The notes under the pieces are model-generated. The model saw nothing but the letters and a program-made list of their open reading frames with translations, ran no database searches and was not told the origin of the DNA. A stretch of 36,896 nt of DNA from Clostridia bacterium (GTDB lineage: Bacteria > Bacillota > Clostridia > Oscillospirales > CAG-272): positions 1 through 36,896 of the forward strand of contig JAFTOK010000078.1 of assembly GCA_017463815.1 (NCBI GenBank). Direction: 5' to 3'. Positions within the stretch are counted from its first letter, which is position 1; every line of letters begins with the position of its first letter. Shown here one piece after another: positions 1 through 7,252 of this stretch. The position numbers were made by a program, and so were the translations under genes.

Positions 1-683
1 AATTTTACGGGTGTATGCATACGCAGTTTTTCTATTATACATTTTGCGTCTACGCCGAGCACGCTGTCGTCGGGCCCGCACATACCAAGGTCGGTTATAT
101 ACCCCGTGCCGCGCGGCAATATATGCTCGTCCGCCGTCTGAACGTGCGTGTGCGTGCCGAAAATAATATCTATTTTGCCGTCGAAATAAAGCCCGAGCGC
201 GCGTTTTTCGCTCGTTGCCTCCGCGTGGATATCCAGCACGGAAATATCATATTTTCCTTTGTTCCGCTCCAAAATTTTTTCTACGGCGGAAAAAGGGTCG
301 GCGAGGGGTTCCATCATAACGATGCCCATTACGTTGATTATAAGAAACGTTTTGCCCGCCGCGTCAAAAAGCGTGTAGCCGTAGCCGGGCAGAGCCTCGG
401 GGTAGTTTGCGGGGCGGATTATATATTTGTTTTCATCAAGCAAGGATTTTGCTTCGTACGTTTTAAAAACGTGGTTGCCCGTCGTGATAACGTCCACGCC
501 GTAGGAAAATAGCGTGTCGGCACTCTGCCTGTCTATGCCGCTGTTTTCGGCTGAGTTTTCGCCGTTCGCCACGACAATGTCTATGCCGTGCTCCTTGCGG
601 AAAGCCCAAAGTTTTTTGGAAATATAGCCGCAGGAAACCGTGCGCACAACGTCGCCGAGGGCGAGAAGTTTAATTTCTTTCAA
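1..683 (-). CDS. YmdB-like metallophosphoesterase (TIGR00282 type), partial
   Basis: The gene runs off the left edge; about 227 residues are visible of a family usually near 260. Reading from a TTG at 683, the protein has a metal-binding GD near residue 10, then ANGEN, TGNH, DIHAEATSEK, GTHTHVQTAD and DLGMCGP, in the order typical of YmdB phosphodiesterases that hydrolyse 2',3'-cyclic nucleotides. The usual GDIxGxxGR start is altered to GDVVRTVSCG. The TTG start was chosen because GGAGGT lies 4 nt upstream (688-693) and no ATG or GTG fits the conserved N-terminus. A sigma-A promoter sits just upstream. In B. subtilis YmdB affects biofilm and motility decisions; the role here is inferred from family only. 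Confidence 0.85.
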   Translation of the reverse strand, partial: MKEIKLLALGDVVRTVSCGYISKKLWAFRKEHGIDIVVANGENSAENSGIDRQSADTLFSYGVDVITTGNHVFKTYEAKSLLDENKYIIRPANYPEALPGYGYTLFDAAGKTFLIINVMGIVMMEPLADPFSAVEKILERNKGKYDISVLDIHAEATSEKRALGLYFDGKIDIIFGTHTHVQTADEHILPRGTGYITDLGMCGPDDSVLGVDAKCIIEKLRMHTPVK

Positions 684-715
684 AATTACCTCCGTGTAAT
701 AAGCCTATTATAAAT

Positions 716-744
716 ATTATACTACATTATATTGCAAAACGCAA
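716..744 (-). promoter_or_regulatory. sigma-A promoter of the YmdB-like gene
   Basis: On the minus strand TTGCGT (739-744) and a perfect TATAAT (716-721) are separated by 17 nt. The start codon is about 33 nt below the -10 box. Confidence 0.7.
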
Positions 745-774
745 GGAAAAATAATTTTTGCGGGTGAAAACGTG

Positions 775-803
775 TTGAATTTTGCAAAAAAATGTGCTAA
801 AAT
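775..803 (+). promoter_or_regulatory. promoter of the type I toxin mRNA
   Basis: TTGAAT (775-780), 17-nt spacer, TAAAAT (798-803), with an extended -10 TG at 795-796. Transcription should begin near 810, exactly at a GC-rich 5' hairpin (811-826, arms AGCGCG/CGCGCT). Confidence 0.7.
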
Positions 804-905
804 TAAAAATAGCGCGAAAACGCGCTAAAAGGCTACCACAAACGGTAGGCGGTTGCCCTCCACAGCAGGAGGGTTCTTTTCCCTCCGAGTTCCGCAAGGA
901 GGGCG

Positions 906-1004
906 ATGCTTATGAACTACATAACATTGTCCGATTTATTCCAATACACATTGGTGATAATCGGCATCGTACAGTTAATAATCACATTGATAAAAAAGAA
1001 ATAA
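906..1004 (+). CDS. putative holin-like type I toxin, 32 aa
   Basis: A 32-residue peptide beginning MLMNYITLSDLF, with one hydrophobic span (about residues 14-29) and a KKK C-terminus. From memory this matches the 'putative holin-like toxin' family of Firmicutes, including the characteristic downstream ACCGCCCTGTC...GCGGTTA hairpin. It is expected to insert in the membrane when over-produced. AAGGAGGG (896-903) precedes it. The ATG at 906 is very close to this site; the in-frame ATG at 912 has better spacing and may be the true start. The SD is sequestered in a stem, and an antisense RNA covers the 3' end, so translation is probably tightly controlled. A larger frame over the same bases (782-1018) has no ribosome binding site and was not accepted. 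Confidence 0.72.
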   Translation: MLMNYITLSDLFQYTLVIIGIVQLIITLIKKK

Positions 1005-1088
1005 CCGCCCTGTCCTGAGAAAACACGCGGTTAAATTCTTTTAATCGATATTCTTTAAGGGCAACCGTCTACGGGTAGCCTTTTTCTG
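991..1088 (-). ncRNA. antisense RNA antitoxin (RatA/SR-like)
   Basis: A consensus promoter (1094-1122) fires leftward, and the first strong terminator on that strand is the TAACCGC/GCGGTTA hairpin (1002-1033) followed by TTTCTTTTTTAT. This defines an RNA of about 95-100 nt fully complementary to the 3' part of the toxin mRNA, including its stop codon. The arrangement matches txpA/RatA and bsrG/SR4, where base-pairing triggers mRNA decay or blocks translation. The function is inferred; promoter, terminator and overlap are read directly. Confidence 0.68.
1002..1033. terminator. hairpin ending the antisense RNA, shared with the toxin mRNA 3' region
   Basis: Perfect 7-bp outer stem TAACCGC/GCGGTTA. 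On the minus strand it is followed by a strong U-tract (TTTCTTTTTTAT), on the plus strand by AATTCTTTT. The toxin stop codon TAA forms the first bases of the stem. Confidence 0.7.
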
Positions 1089-1093
1089 TCTTT

Positions 1094-1122
1094 ATTATAC
1101 TTCTTTTTTGAAAATTTGTCAA
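1094..1122 (-). promoter_or_regulatory. perfect-consensus sigma-A promoter for the antisense RNA
   Basis: Minus strand TTGACA (1117-1122), 17-nt spacer, TATAAT (1094-1099). This is the closest match to consensus in the region and stronger than the toxin promoter, as expected for an antitoxin RNA kept in excess. Confidence 0.8.
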
Positions 1123-1203
1123 TATAATTTTAATTTTTAAACCGTGTTGAAACGGATACGTACAAAAAAACTGTCAAAAATACACAGAAAAATAAAAAAA
1201 GAC

Positions 1204-1266
1204 TTGTAATATCATAGATAAAATGATATAATCCAAAATTGGGAAAGTATATTTTTATATTCCCAA
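1204..1266 (+). promoter_or_regulatory. promoter and palindromic site upstream of the rhamnosidase gene
   Basis: TTGTAA (1204-1209), 17 nt, TATAAT (1227-1232), with extended -10 TGA. Around the expected start point lies an inverted repeat, TTGGGAA (1239-1245) and TTCCCAA (1260-1266), with inner TATA/TATA. It could be a repressor operator or a 5' UTR hairpin. Confidence 0.6.
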
Positions 1267-1293
1267 ATCTGAAAAATCAAAGGAAAAATCAAA

Positions 1294-3930
1294 ATGAGTC
1301 TTAAAATTTACGACCTTACGGTGAACTACCTCAAAAATCCGTGCGGCATAGACAGCCTGCCCAGATTTTCCTATAAGGTAAGTTCCGATTCTTTTGGCGA
1401 TAAGCAGACAAAACGCCGCATTCGCGTTTATTCCGCGAGCGAAATACTCGCAGAAGTAGACCCCGACGTTTGGGATAGCGGTTGGGTAGAAGATGAAGAA
1501 AACGTTCTCATTCCCTATGGCGGAGGCGAGCTTTCTCCTGTTACGAGATATTATTGGTCCGTTGAAATAGAAACCGCAAGCGGCGAAAAAGCGGGCTGCT
1601 ACGGCGCTACTTTCGTTACGGGCAAGCTCGGCGAACGCTTCACAGCCAAATGGATAGCCGCAAGGGGCGCAAACAAAAGAACGGAGGGTGCAAACTACCT
1701 CCGCAAAACATTCGATATATATAAAGACGTTAAAAGAGCGTATCTCACGATTTGCGGTCTTGGCTATTTTGAAAGCTATATAAACGGCGAGAAAACGGGC
1801 GACGACCTCCTTTCCCCCGCTTTTACGGCGTACGATAAAGAAACGCTTTATATGCAATATGACGTTGAACACTTGCTCCGCAAGGGCGAAAACGTTATAG
1901 GCGTGGCGCTCGGCAACGGTTTCTACAACCACTTCACGGAAGACAACTGGAACTACGATTCCGCAACGTGGCGCAACTTCCCGAAAATGATTTGCGAGCT
2001 CAAAATCACGTATAAAGACGGAAAAACGGAAACAATCGTTTCCGACACTTCCTGGAAGAGCTTTGCACACGGTCCCATTAAAATGACGGGTATCCGCAAC
2101 GGCGAATTTTACGATGCGCGCCTGGAGCTCGGCAAATGGACAGAGCCCGGTTACGACGACGACGGCTGGGACAAAACAAAGCTCGGCAAATGCCCCGGCG
2201 GCGTTATGCACGCACAGGAAATGGAACCCATTCGTGTTTACAAAAAATTCCCCGCCGTTCGCAAATGGAAGAGTAAAGAGGGCTGGGTATACGATATCGG
2301 CCAGAACATTGCGGGCTACGGCGAATTCCTCATAAAGGGCCGTGCGGGCGATAAAGTTACTTTCCGCTATTCCGACGTTCTCGCGGAAGACGGCGTGGAA
2401 CTCGATTTCAAAGCGCTCGGTTGCTTTGTAAAATCAGGCTTGTTCCAGACAGACAGATACACGAAGAAGAGCTACAAGCCCGAAAAATGGCACCCCACGT
2501 TCGTTTACCACGGCTTCCAGTATATCGAAGTGCTCGGTATAGAAGATAAAGATAATATTCCCGAGCTCGACGAGGTTGTGGGTGTTGCTATCTGCAATGA
2601 CGTTGGCGATATAGGCGAGTTTTCCTGCTCCGACGAAATGCTCAACAGACTCCAGCATCTTTGCCGTTGGTCGAGCCTTTCCAACTTTGAATCCTTCCCC
2701 ACGGACAACCCGCACAGAGAAAAGAACGGCTGGACGGGCGACACGTCCCTTTCCTGCGAGCAGATGCTCACAAACTTCGGCACGCGCGCGTTCCTTTCAA
2801 AATGGAGCCGCGACCTTGTGGTTTCCCAGCGCCCCGCAGGTCAGATACCCTGCATAGTTCCCTCCCCGGGCTGGGGCTACTCCGGCCTTATGGGCCCCGA
2901 CTGGTCCAGCGCCCTTATCACTGTGCCGTGGTACATCTACCTTTACAACAACGATAAAGAAGTGCTTCGTGCAAGCTACGAGGCTATAAAGAAAAATATC
3001 GATTTCACGCTCTCTATGTGCGAGGATTACGTTCCGAACTACGGCACGGGTGACTGGTGCGCCCCCTTCGATGGTCCCGCTATAGGCGTTAATATGGGCT
3101 CTTACAAGTGCCCTGTTGAGGTTACGGACACGGGCTACCTCTACAACGCGGCAAACACTATCGTAAAACTCGCACGCATCTTCGGCAACAAAGAGGACGA
3201 GGATTATTACCGGAACCTTGCGCTCACAATCCGCCAGGTGTTCAGAAGCAAATTCTTCGATAAAGAAACGTTCACGGTTGAGGGCGATTGCCAGACGGCG
3301 ACGGGCACAATGCTCTTCTTCGAGCTCTACGACACGGAAGAAGAAAAGCAGGGCTTGCTCGAAAAACTCAAAGAACAGATTGCGGAAAAAGACGACCACC
3401 TCGATTTCGGCGTGCTCGGTTGCAAATTCGTTATGAACGCGCTCGGCTCCTCGGGCAACGGCGACATCGGCACGAAAATGGTGCTCCAGCGCACGTACCC
3501 CGGCGTTGCGGAATGGATTAACCGCGGCGCTACGACGCTTTGGGAATGCTGGAACGGCGGCGGTTCGCACAACCACCATATGTTCTCCGACCTTTCCTCG
3601 TTTATGTACAAATACATCGCGGGCATTTCCCCCGACGAGGCTGAACCCGGCTTCCGCCACGTTATTTTCCGCCCCGCAATCGACAGCGCTCTTACAAGCG
3701 CGAAAGCGAGCCACGAAAGTATGCTCGGCACGGTTCTCTGCGATTGGGCGAAAGACGGCGAAAGCATCAGCGTGAACATAGAAGTTCCTTTCGGTGCGCA
3801 CGGCACGCTCTATCTGCCAGAACGCTTTGCGGGCAAGGCAAAATGCGGCGACACGGTGCTCGAAGCGAAGGTTGAAAACGGCAAAGCCGTATATGAATTT
3901 GTTGCGGGCAAATACACGGTAAATGCTTAA
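1294..3930 (+). CDS. alpha-L-rhamnosidase, glycoside hydrolase family 78
   Basis: The 878-residue protein has the usual GH78 build: N-terminal beta-sandwich domains (about 1-340), a rhamnosidase concanavalin-like segment, an (alpha/alpha)6 barrel (about 440-790) and a C-terminal beta domain. In FPTDNPHREKNGWTGD, D471, E476 and D483 have the same spacing as D567, E572 and D579 of the Bacillus RhaB structure; E751 in TTLWECWNG fits its E841. The enzyme removes terminal rhamnose from plant or bacterial glycans by an inverting mechanism. No signal peptide is present, so it probably acts in the cytoplasm on imported oligosaccharides. The start follows a weak AAAGGA. No rhamnose transporter or catabolic gene lies next to it in the window. 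Confidence 0.93.
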   Translation: MSLKIYDLTVNYLKNPCGIDSLPRFSYKVSSDSFGDKQTKRRIRVYSASEILAEVDPDVWDSGWVEDEENVLIPYGGGELSPVTRYYWSVEIETASGEKAGCYGATFVTGKLGERFTAKWIAARGANKRTEGANYLRKTFDIYKDVKRAYLTICGLGYFESYINGEKTGDDLLSPAFTAYDKETLYMQYDVEHLLRKGENVIGVALGNGFYNHFTEDNWNYDSATWRNFPKMICELKITYKDGKTETIVSDTSWKSFAHGPIKMTGIRNGEFYDARLELGKWTEPGYDDDGWDKTKLGKCPGGVMHAQEMEPIRVYKKFPAVRKWKSKEGWVYDIGQNIAGYGEFLIKGRAGDKVTFRYSDVLAEDGVELDFKALGCFVKSGLFQTDRYTKKSYKPEKWHPTFVYHGFQYIEVLGIEDKDNIPELDEVVGVAICNDVGDIGEFSCSDEMLNRLQHLCRWSSLSNFESFPTDNPHREKNGWTGDTSLSCEQMLTNFGTRAFLSKWSRDLVVSQRPAGQIPCIVPSPGWGYSGLMGPDWSSALITVPWYIYLYNNDKEVLRASYEAIKKNIDFTLSMCEDYVPNYGTGDWCAPFDGPAIGVNMGSYKCPVEVTDTGYLYNAANTIVKLARIFGNKEDEDYYRNLALTIRQVFRSKFFDKETFTVEGDCQTATGTMLFFELYDTEEEKQGLLEKLKEQIAEKDDHLDFGVLGCKFVMNALGSSGNGDIGTKMVLQRTYPGVAEWINRGATTLWECWNGGGSHNHHMFSDLSSFMYKYIAGISPDEAEPGFRHVIFRPAIDSALTSAKASHESMLGTVLCDWAKDGESISVNIEVPFGAHGTLYLPERFAGKAKCGDTVLEAKVENGKAVYEFVAGKYTVNA

Positions 3931-4235
3931 GCAAGTGCAGAATGAATTTTTAAAAACAATAAAATACAAGAGGCTGTCTTATTAAATTTAAAATGCACAA
4001 ACAAGCCTGCCCTGTGCAATACCCCTTCAAATCGCAAGATTTGAATTACGCTGTGATGTGATGAAATATTATCGATAAGTAAAAATGGGTATAGCCGTAA
4101 AGCCTGCCCTGTGCAAGGGGAGGTGCCGAGGAACGAGGCGGAGGGGGTGAAAAAAGCAATTTTTGCAAAAAAACAATCCCCCACCGCCTCGCGGCGGAGC
4201 TCCCTTTACACAAGGGAGCCTTTCTTTTTCCTTGC
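3931..4235. repeat. nested intergenic repeats between the rhamnosidase and phosphoesterase genes
   Basis: No gene is seen here. A 17-bp sequence AAGCCTGCCCTGTGCAA occurs at 4003-4019 and again at 4100-4116, on both sides of an 80-nt insert that holds a hairpin (4026-4045, TTCAAATC/GATTTGAA) and short inverted ends TACCC/GGGTA. From about 4100 to 4227 runs a larger imperfect palindrome (GCCTGCCCTGTGCAAGGGGAGG against GGAGCTCCCTTTACACAAGGG with GAGGCGG/CCGCCTC inside). It is of the dispersed palindromic type common between genes in gut Clostridia. Confidence 0.6.
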
Positions 4236-4295
4236 TATGTGCAAATACTCCTTAATGAAGATAGTCCTTTAAAAAAACAAATAACGGAGGTTTTA

Positions 4296-5420
4296 ATGCC
4301 GAAAATTTTACACATTGGGGATATTCATCTGGACTCTCCGTTTTCGCTTTTTGACGTGGAAAAATCGCAGGCGAGGCGAAACGAGCTTCGCGGCACGTTC
4401 ACGTCGATTATGATGTATGCGAAAATGAAAGAAGCGGACGTCGTTATAATCGCGGGCGACCTTTTCGACAGCGAATTTGTGACGAAAGAAACGGTAAATC
4501 TTCTCATTTCCCAGTTCTCGGGCAACCCCGCCTGCCGTTTTGTGATTACCCCGGGTAACCACGACCCCGCGACGGCGAAAAGCGCATACCTCAAAACGAA
4601 ATTCCCCGAAAACGTTTATATTTTCAAAAGCGAAAACGTTGAAAAGCTTTCTTTCGACGACATCGGCGTCGATATTTACGGTTTTGCATATGTAGAGGAA
4701 AAATACGAGCAAAATCCGCTTGAAAGAAAGCTCGAAATTGACCCAAATAAAATAAATATATTCGCGGCGCACGCGGATATAACGAACCGAAAAAGTGTAT
4801 ACTGCCCTATGAAAGAGTGGGATTTCGCCGTGAACGGTTTCAATTACGTGGCGCTCGGGCACATTCACGCGGGCGGCGAAATAGAAAAGATTGGCGAAAC
4901 GTACTATGCCTACTGCGGCTGCCCTGAGGGGCGCTCGTTTGACGAATGCGGCGTAAAAGGCGGTATTTTTATAAATGCAGAGAAAAAAGACGGGGCGCTG
5001 AAAATGGACTTCGAGCACCCGCGTTTCTGTAAAAAAAGATACGAAAAAACAGATGTGGACGTTTCGGGGATGAACACCCGTGAAGACGCGGTTTTGCAGA
5101 TAAAAAAAGCCGTAACGGAACACGGCTGGGGCAAGGATACGCTTTTGCGCGCGAAGCTCTGCGGCGTGGTTTCGCCCGAGGCTTCTTTCGAGGCGGAGAA
5201 AATCGAGGCGGCAGATGCGGGAGTTTTCTACATAGAGGTGGAAGATTCCACGCTCCCTCTGCTCGATTACGACGAGCTGAAAAGCGATATAACCATAAAA
5301 GGTGCGCTTTTCCGCGAGCTTTTGCTGAAGCTCGAAAGCCGCGATGAGCACGAGTGCAAGCTCGCTTCTCTCGCGCTGAAATACGCCCTCGCTGCTCTCT
5401 CGGGTGACGAGATAAAATGA
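4296..5420 (+). CDS. YhaO/SbcD-like metallophosphoesterase (DNA repair exonuclease family)
   Basis: A 374-residue protein starting MPKILHIGDIHLDSPF, with the five calcineurin-like motifs in order: GDIH, GDLFD, GNHDP, a later HAD and GHIHAG. This is the nuclease subunit fold of SbcD/Mre11 and Bacillus YhaO, with two metal ions at the active site. The ATG at 4296 was preferred over an upstream in-frame start because CGGAGG lies 5 nt before it and the family begins at the first beta strand. YhaO usually pairs with a large SMC-like ATPase (YhaN) directly downstream; none is present in the window, and the next gene is a repeat-bordered DUF559 gene. It may work alone or with a partner elsewhere. 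Confidence 0.85.
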   Translation: MPKILHIGDIHLDSPFSLFDVEKSQARRNELRGTFTSIMMYAKMKEADVVIIAGDLFDSEFVTKETVNLLISQFSGNPACRFVITPGNHDPATAKSAYLKTKFPENVYIFKSENVEKLSFDDIGVDIYGFAYVEEKYEQNPLERKLEIDPNKINIFAAHADITNRKSVYCPMKEWDFAVNGFNYVALGHIHAGGEIEKIGETYYAYCGCPEGRSFDECGVKGGIFINAEKKDGALKMDFEHPRFCKKRYEKTDVDVSGMNTREDAVLQIKKAVTEHGWGKDTLLRAKLCGVVSPEASFEAEKIEAADAGVFYIEVEDSTLPLLDYDELKSDITIKGALFRELLLKLESRDEHECKLASLALKYALAALSGDEIK

Positions 5421-5632
5421 CTTTTAATGAATAATGAATGATGAAAAATGAATAATGAATAATTTCGGTGTTCGCGCAGGCGAACGCAAACCACCACCCT
5501 GCATCGGCATAGTGGCGGGAATCCCCTTGTCCAAGCCTCCCCTTTGCATCAGCATAAAGGGGAGGGGGACCACGTTAGTGGTGGAGGGGATTTTCAATAT
5601 ACTACAAATAAAACACAAAAATCAGGATTTTT
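5421..5632. repeat. AATGAATA microrepeat plus left copy of a palindromic repeat
   Basis: After the phosphoesterase stop codon comes a low-complexity run of AATGAATAATGA units (about 5427-5463), then a hairpin TTCGCGCAGGCGAA (5469-5482). A palindromic repeat follows at about 5534-5595 (AGCCTCCCC...GGGGAGG...ACCACG...GTGGTGGAGGGGA). The last part recurs in inverted orientation after the next gene (5997-6058). No gene is seen. Confidence 0.6.
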
Positions 5633-5998
5633 ATGGAACAGGACGAATTAAATTTTTATGCCAAAACTTTAAGAAAAAATATGACTAAAGAAGAAAAACA
5701 CATTTGGTATGATTTTCTTTCCTCATATCCCGTAAAATTTAGAAGGCAAAAGGTTATAGGGCACTATATTGCGGATTTTTATTGTGCAAAAGCAAATTTG
5801 GTTATTGAAATAGACGGTTCTCAGCATTATGATGAGCAAGGCAGAGAGTACGATGCCCAAAGAACGGAATTTTTTAAAAGCAAAGGGATAGAGGTTATAA
5901 GATTTTTGAACGGTGATATAAATAAAAGTTTTGAAAGCGTTTGCAATCAAATAGACAAAGCTGTGAAAAGATTGATTATGAAAGGTAAAAGCATTTAG
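5633..5998 (+). CDS. DUF559-family (Vsr/restriction-endonuclease-fold) protein
   Basis: A 121-residue protein with the DUF559 sequence pattern: an LRKNMTKEEKHIW N-terminus, FRRQKVIGHYIADFYC, then LVIEIDGSQHYDEQ and IEVIRFLNGDI. These supply the D-ExD/H-type nuclease core (D in IADF, E and D in IEIDG). DUF559 proteins are predicted nucleases related to Vsr; their biological role is not established. The start is taken at the ATG after a weak AGGAT. The gene is AT-rich compared with its neighbours and lies between two inverted copies of an intergenic repeat, which suggests it moved in as a unit (inference). Confidence 0.85.
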   Translation: MEQDELNFYAKTLRKNMTKEEKHIWYDFLSSYPVKFRRQKVIGHYIADFYCAKANLVIEIDGSQHYDEQGREYDAQRTEFFKSKGIEVIRFLNGDINKSFESVCNQIDKAVKRLIMKGKSI

Positions 5999-6058
5999 GA
6001 AAAGCCCTTCCACCGCTTGCGCGGTCCCCCTCCCCTTATGCTGAAGCAAGGGGAGGCT
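5997..6058 (-). repeat. right, inverted copy of the palindromic repeat
   Basis: Read on the minus strand this matches 5534-5595 at most positions: AGCCTCCCC, CAGCATAA, GGGGAGGGGGACC, a variable hairpin loop, then GGTGGA. The two copies bracket the DUF559 gene as inverted repeats about 400 nt apart. Confidence 0.65.
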
Positions 6059-6086
6059 GTGATAAAAATAATTTTAAGAGGTAATT

Positions 6087-7154
6087 ATGGAAAACAAGAT
6101 AAAAGAATTACAGAAAAATCTCCCTGCGGGGGTGGATTCGTTTATTTCGCTCGACGAAAAAACAGTGCTCTACCTCACGGGTTTTACAATGAATGACGGT
6201 GCGCTTTTCGTAACGCGCGACGACGCTGTTTTGTTCGTTGACTTCCGTTATATAGAGGCGGCAAACGAAGAAGCGAAAAACTGCCGCGTGGTTATGCCCG
6301 AAAAGAATTTTTATGAATCCATTCGCGAAATTATGGCAGAACGCGGCATAAAAACGCTCGGTTTTGAAGAAAACAAAACCACGGTAGCCGTTCTTGAAAA
6401 GCAGCAGAAACTGCTTCCCGACGCGGAATTTGTAAAATGCGGCGACGTTATCACAAAAATGGCGGAAATAAAGAGCGAATACGAGCTTGACCTTATCGCG
6501 GCGGCAGAAAGCATTGGCGATGCCGCTCTGGCGGAAGTTTTGCCGAGAATTAACCCCGATATGACGGAAATAGAAGTTGCGCTCGAGCTTGAGTTTGCTA
6601 TGCGCAAGCGCGGCGCACAGGGGCTCTCTTTCCCCACAATCTGCGTTTCGGGCACGGCATCGAGCCGCCCGCACGGCGAGCCGAGAAACGTGAAGCTGGA
6701 ACGCGGTTTCCTCACGATGGATTTCGGTTGTGTTTATAAAGGCTATTGTTCCGATATGACGCGCACGGTGTGCCTGGGTACGCCCGACGCGGAAATGAAA
6801 AAGGTATACGACACGGTGCTCCGCGCACAGCTTGCTGCAATCGATTACATCACCTCGGGCGGCAGAGATGCGGGCGAGGCAGACGCGGTTGCGCGCAACA
6901 TTATAAACGACGCGGGTTACGCGGGCAAATTCGGTCATAGCCTCGGCCACAGCCTGGGCATCTACATTCACGAAAGCCCCCGCCTTTCCTCCCGCTCTTT
7001 CGGGCAGGAACTCACGGTTGGGCACGTATTTTCCGTGGAGCCTGGCATTTACCTTGAGGGAAAATACGGCGTGCGCATAGAAGACGTTCTCGCCATACGC
7101 GAAAACGGCGTTGCGAACTTCGCAAATAGCCCCAAGGAGCTCATTGTAATTTAA
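6087..7154 (+). CDS. M24 family metallopeptidase (Xaa-Pro aminopeptidase type)
   Basis: A 355-residue protein with an N-terminal creatinase-like domain (about 1-125) and a C-terminal pita-bread catalytic domain. Predicted metal ligands are D212 (MDFG), D223 (SDMTRT), H288 (GHSLGIYIHE), E318 (VEPG) and E332 (RIED). It should cleave an N-terminal residue before proline from peptides in the cytoplasm. AAGAGGT precedes the ATG. Its place shortly upstream of efp is a conserved Firmicutes pairing, but here a large noncoding repeat separates the two and efp has its own promoter. Confidence 0.92.
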   Translation: MENKIKELQKNLPAGVDSFISLDEKTVLYLTGFTMNDGALFVTRDDAVLFVDFRYIEAANEEAKNCRVVMPEKNFYESIREIMAERGIKTLGFEENKTTVAVLEKQQKLLPDAEFVKCGDVITKMAEIKSEYELDLIAAAESIGDAALAEVLPRINPDMTEIEVALELEFAMRKRGAQGLSFPTICVSGTASSRPHGEPRNVKLERGFLTMDFGCVYKGYCSDMTRTVCLGTPDAEMKKVYDTVLRAQLAAIDYITSGGRDAGEADAVARNIINDAGYAGKFGHSLGHSLGIYIHESPRLSSRSFGQELTVGHVFSVEPGIYLEGKYGVRIEDVLAIRENGVANFANSPKELIVI

Positions 7155-7162
7155 AAAACAGG

Positions 7163-7192
7163 AAAAAAGACCTCGTTCGAGGTCTTTTTTTA
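7163..7192 (+). terminator. terminator after the M24 peptidase gene
   Basis: Hairpin GACCTCGTTCGAGGTC (7169-7184), preceded by A's and followed by TTTTTTT. It is close to symmetrical and could work in both directions. Confidence 0.85.
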
Positions 7193-7252
7193 CGTCAAAA
7201 GTGCGTCGCACTTTTAGGGAACGCTAAACTTTTCTCTTTGAGAGAAAGTTTT

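Larger units (their letters stand above)
810..1090 (+). other. structured type I toxin mRNA with long-range 5'-3' pairing
   Basis: Predicted transcript of about 280 nt. It has a 5'-terminal hairpin (811-826), a hairpin at 856-873 (CCCTCC/GGAGGG), and a hairpin at 881-903 in which the toxin's Shine-Dalgarno AAGGAGGG is paired with CCCTCC. The 5' segments GGCTACC (831-837) and GGTTGCCC (851-858) are complementary to GGTAGCC (1074-1080) and GGGCAACC (1059-1066), so the ends can close on each other. A T-rich tract follows at 1081-1093. This closed, SD-occluded layout is typical of type I toxin mRNAs. Confidence 0.65.

Noticed and set aside
782..1018. 78-codon frame overlapping the toxin
   Set aside because: No SD, and it runs through the RNA hairpins; the 32-aa frame fits the family and has AAGGAGG.
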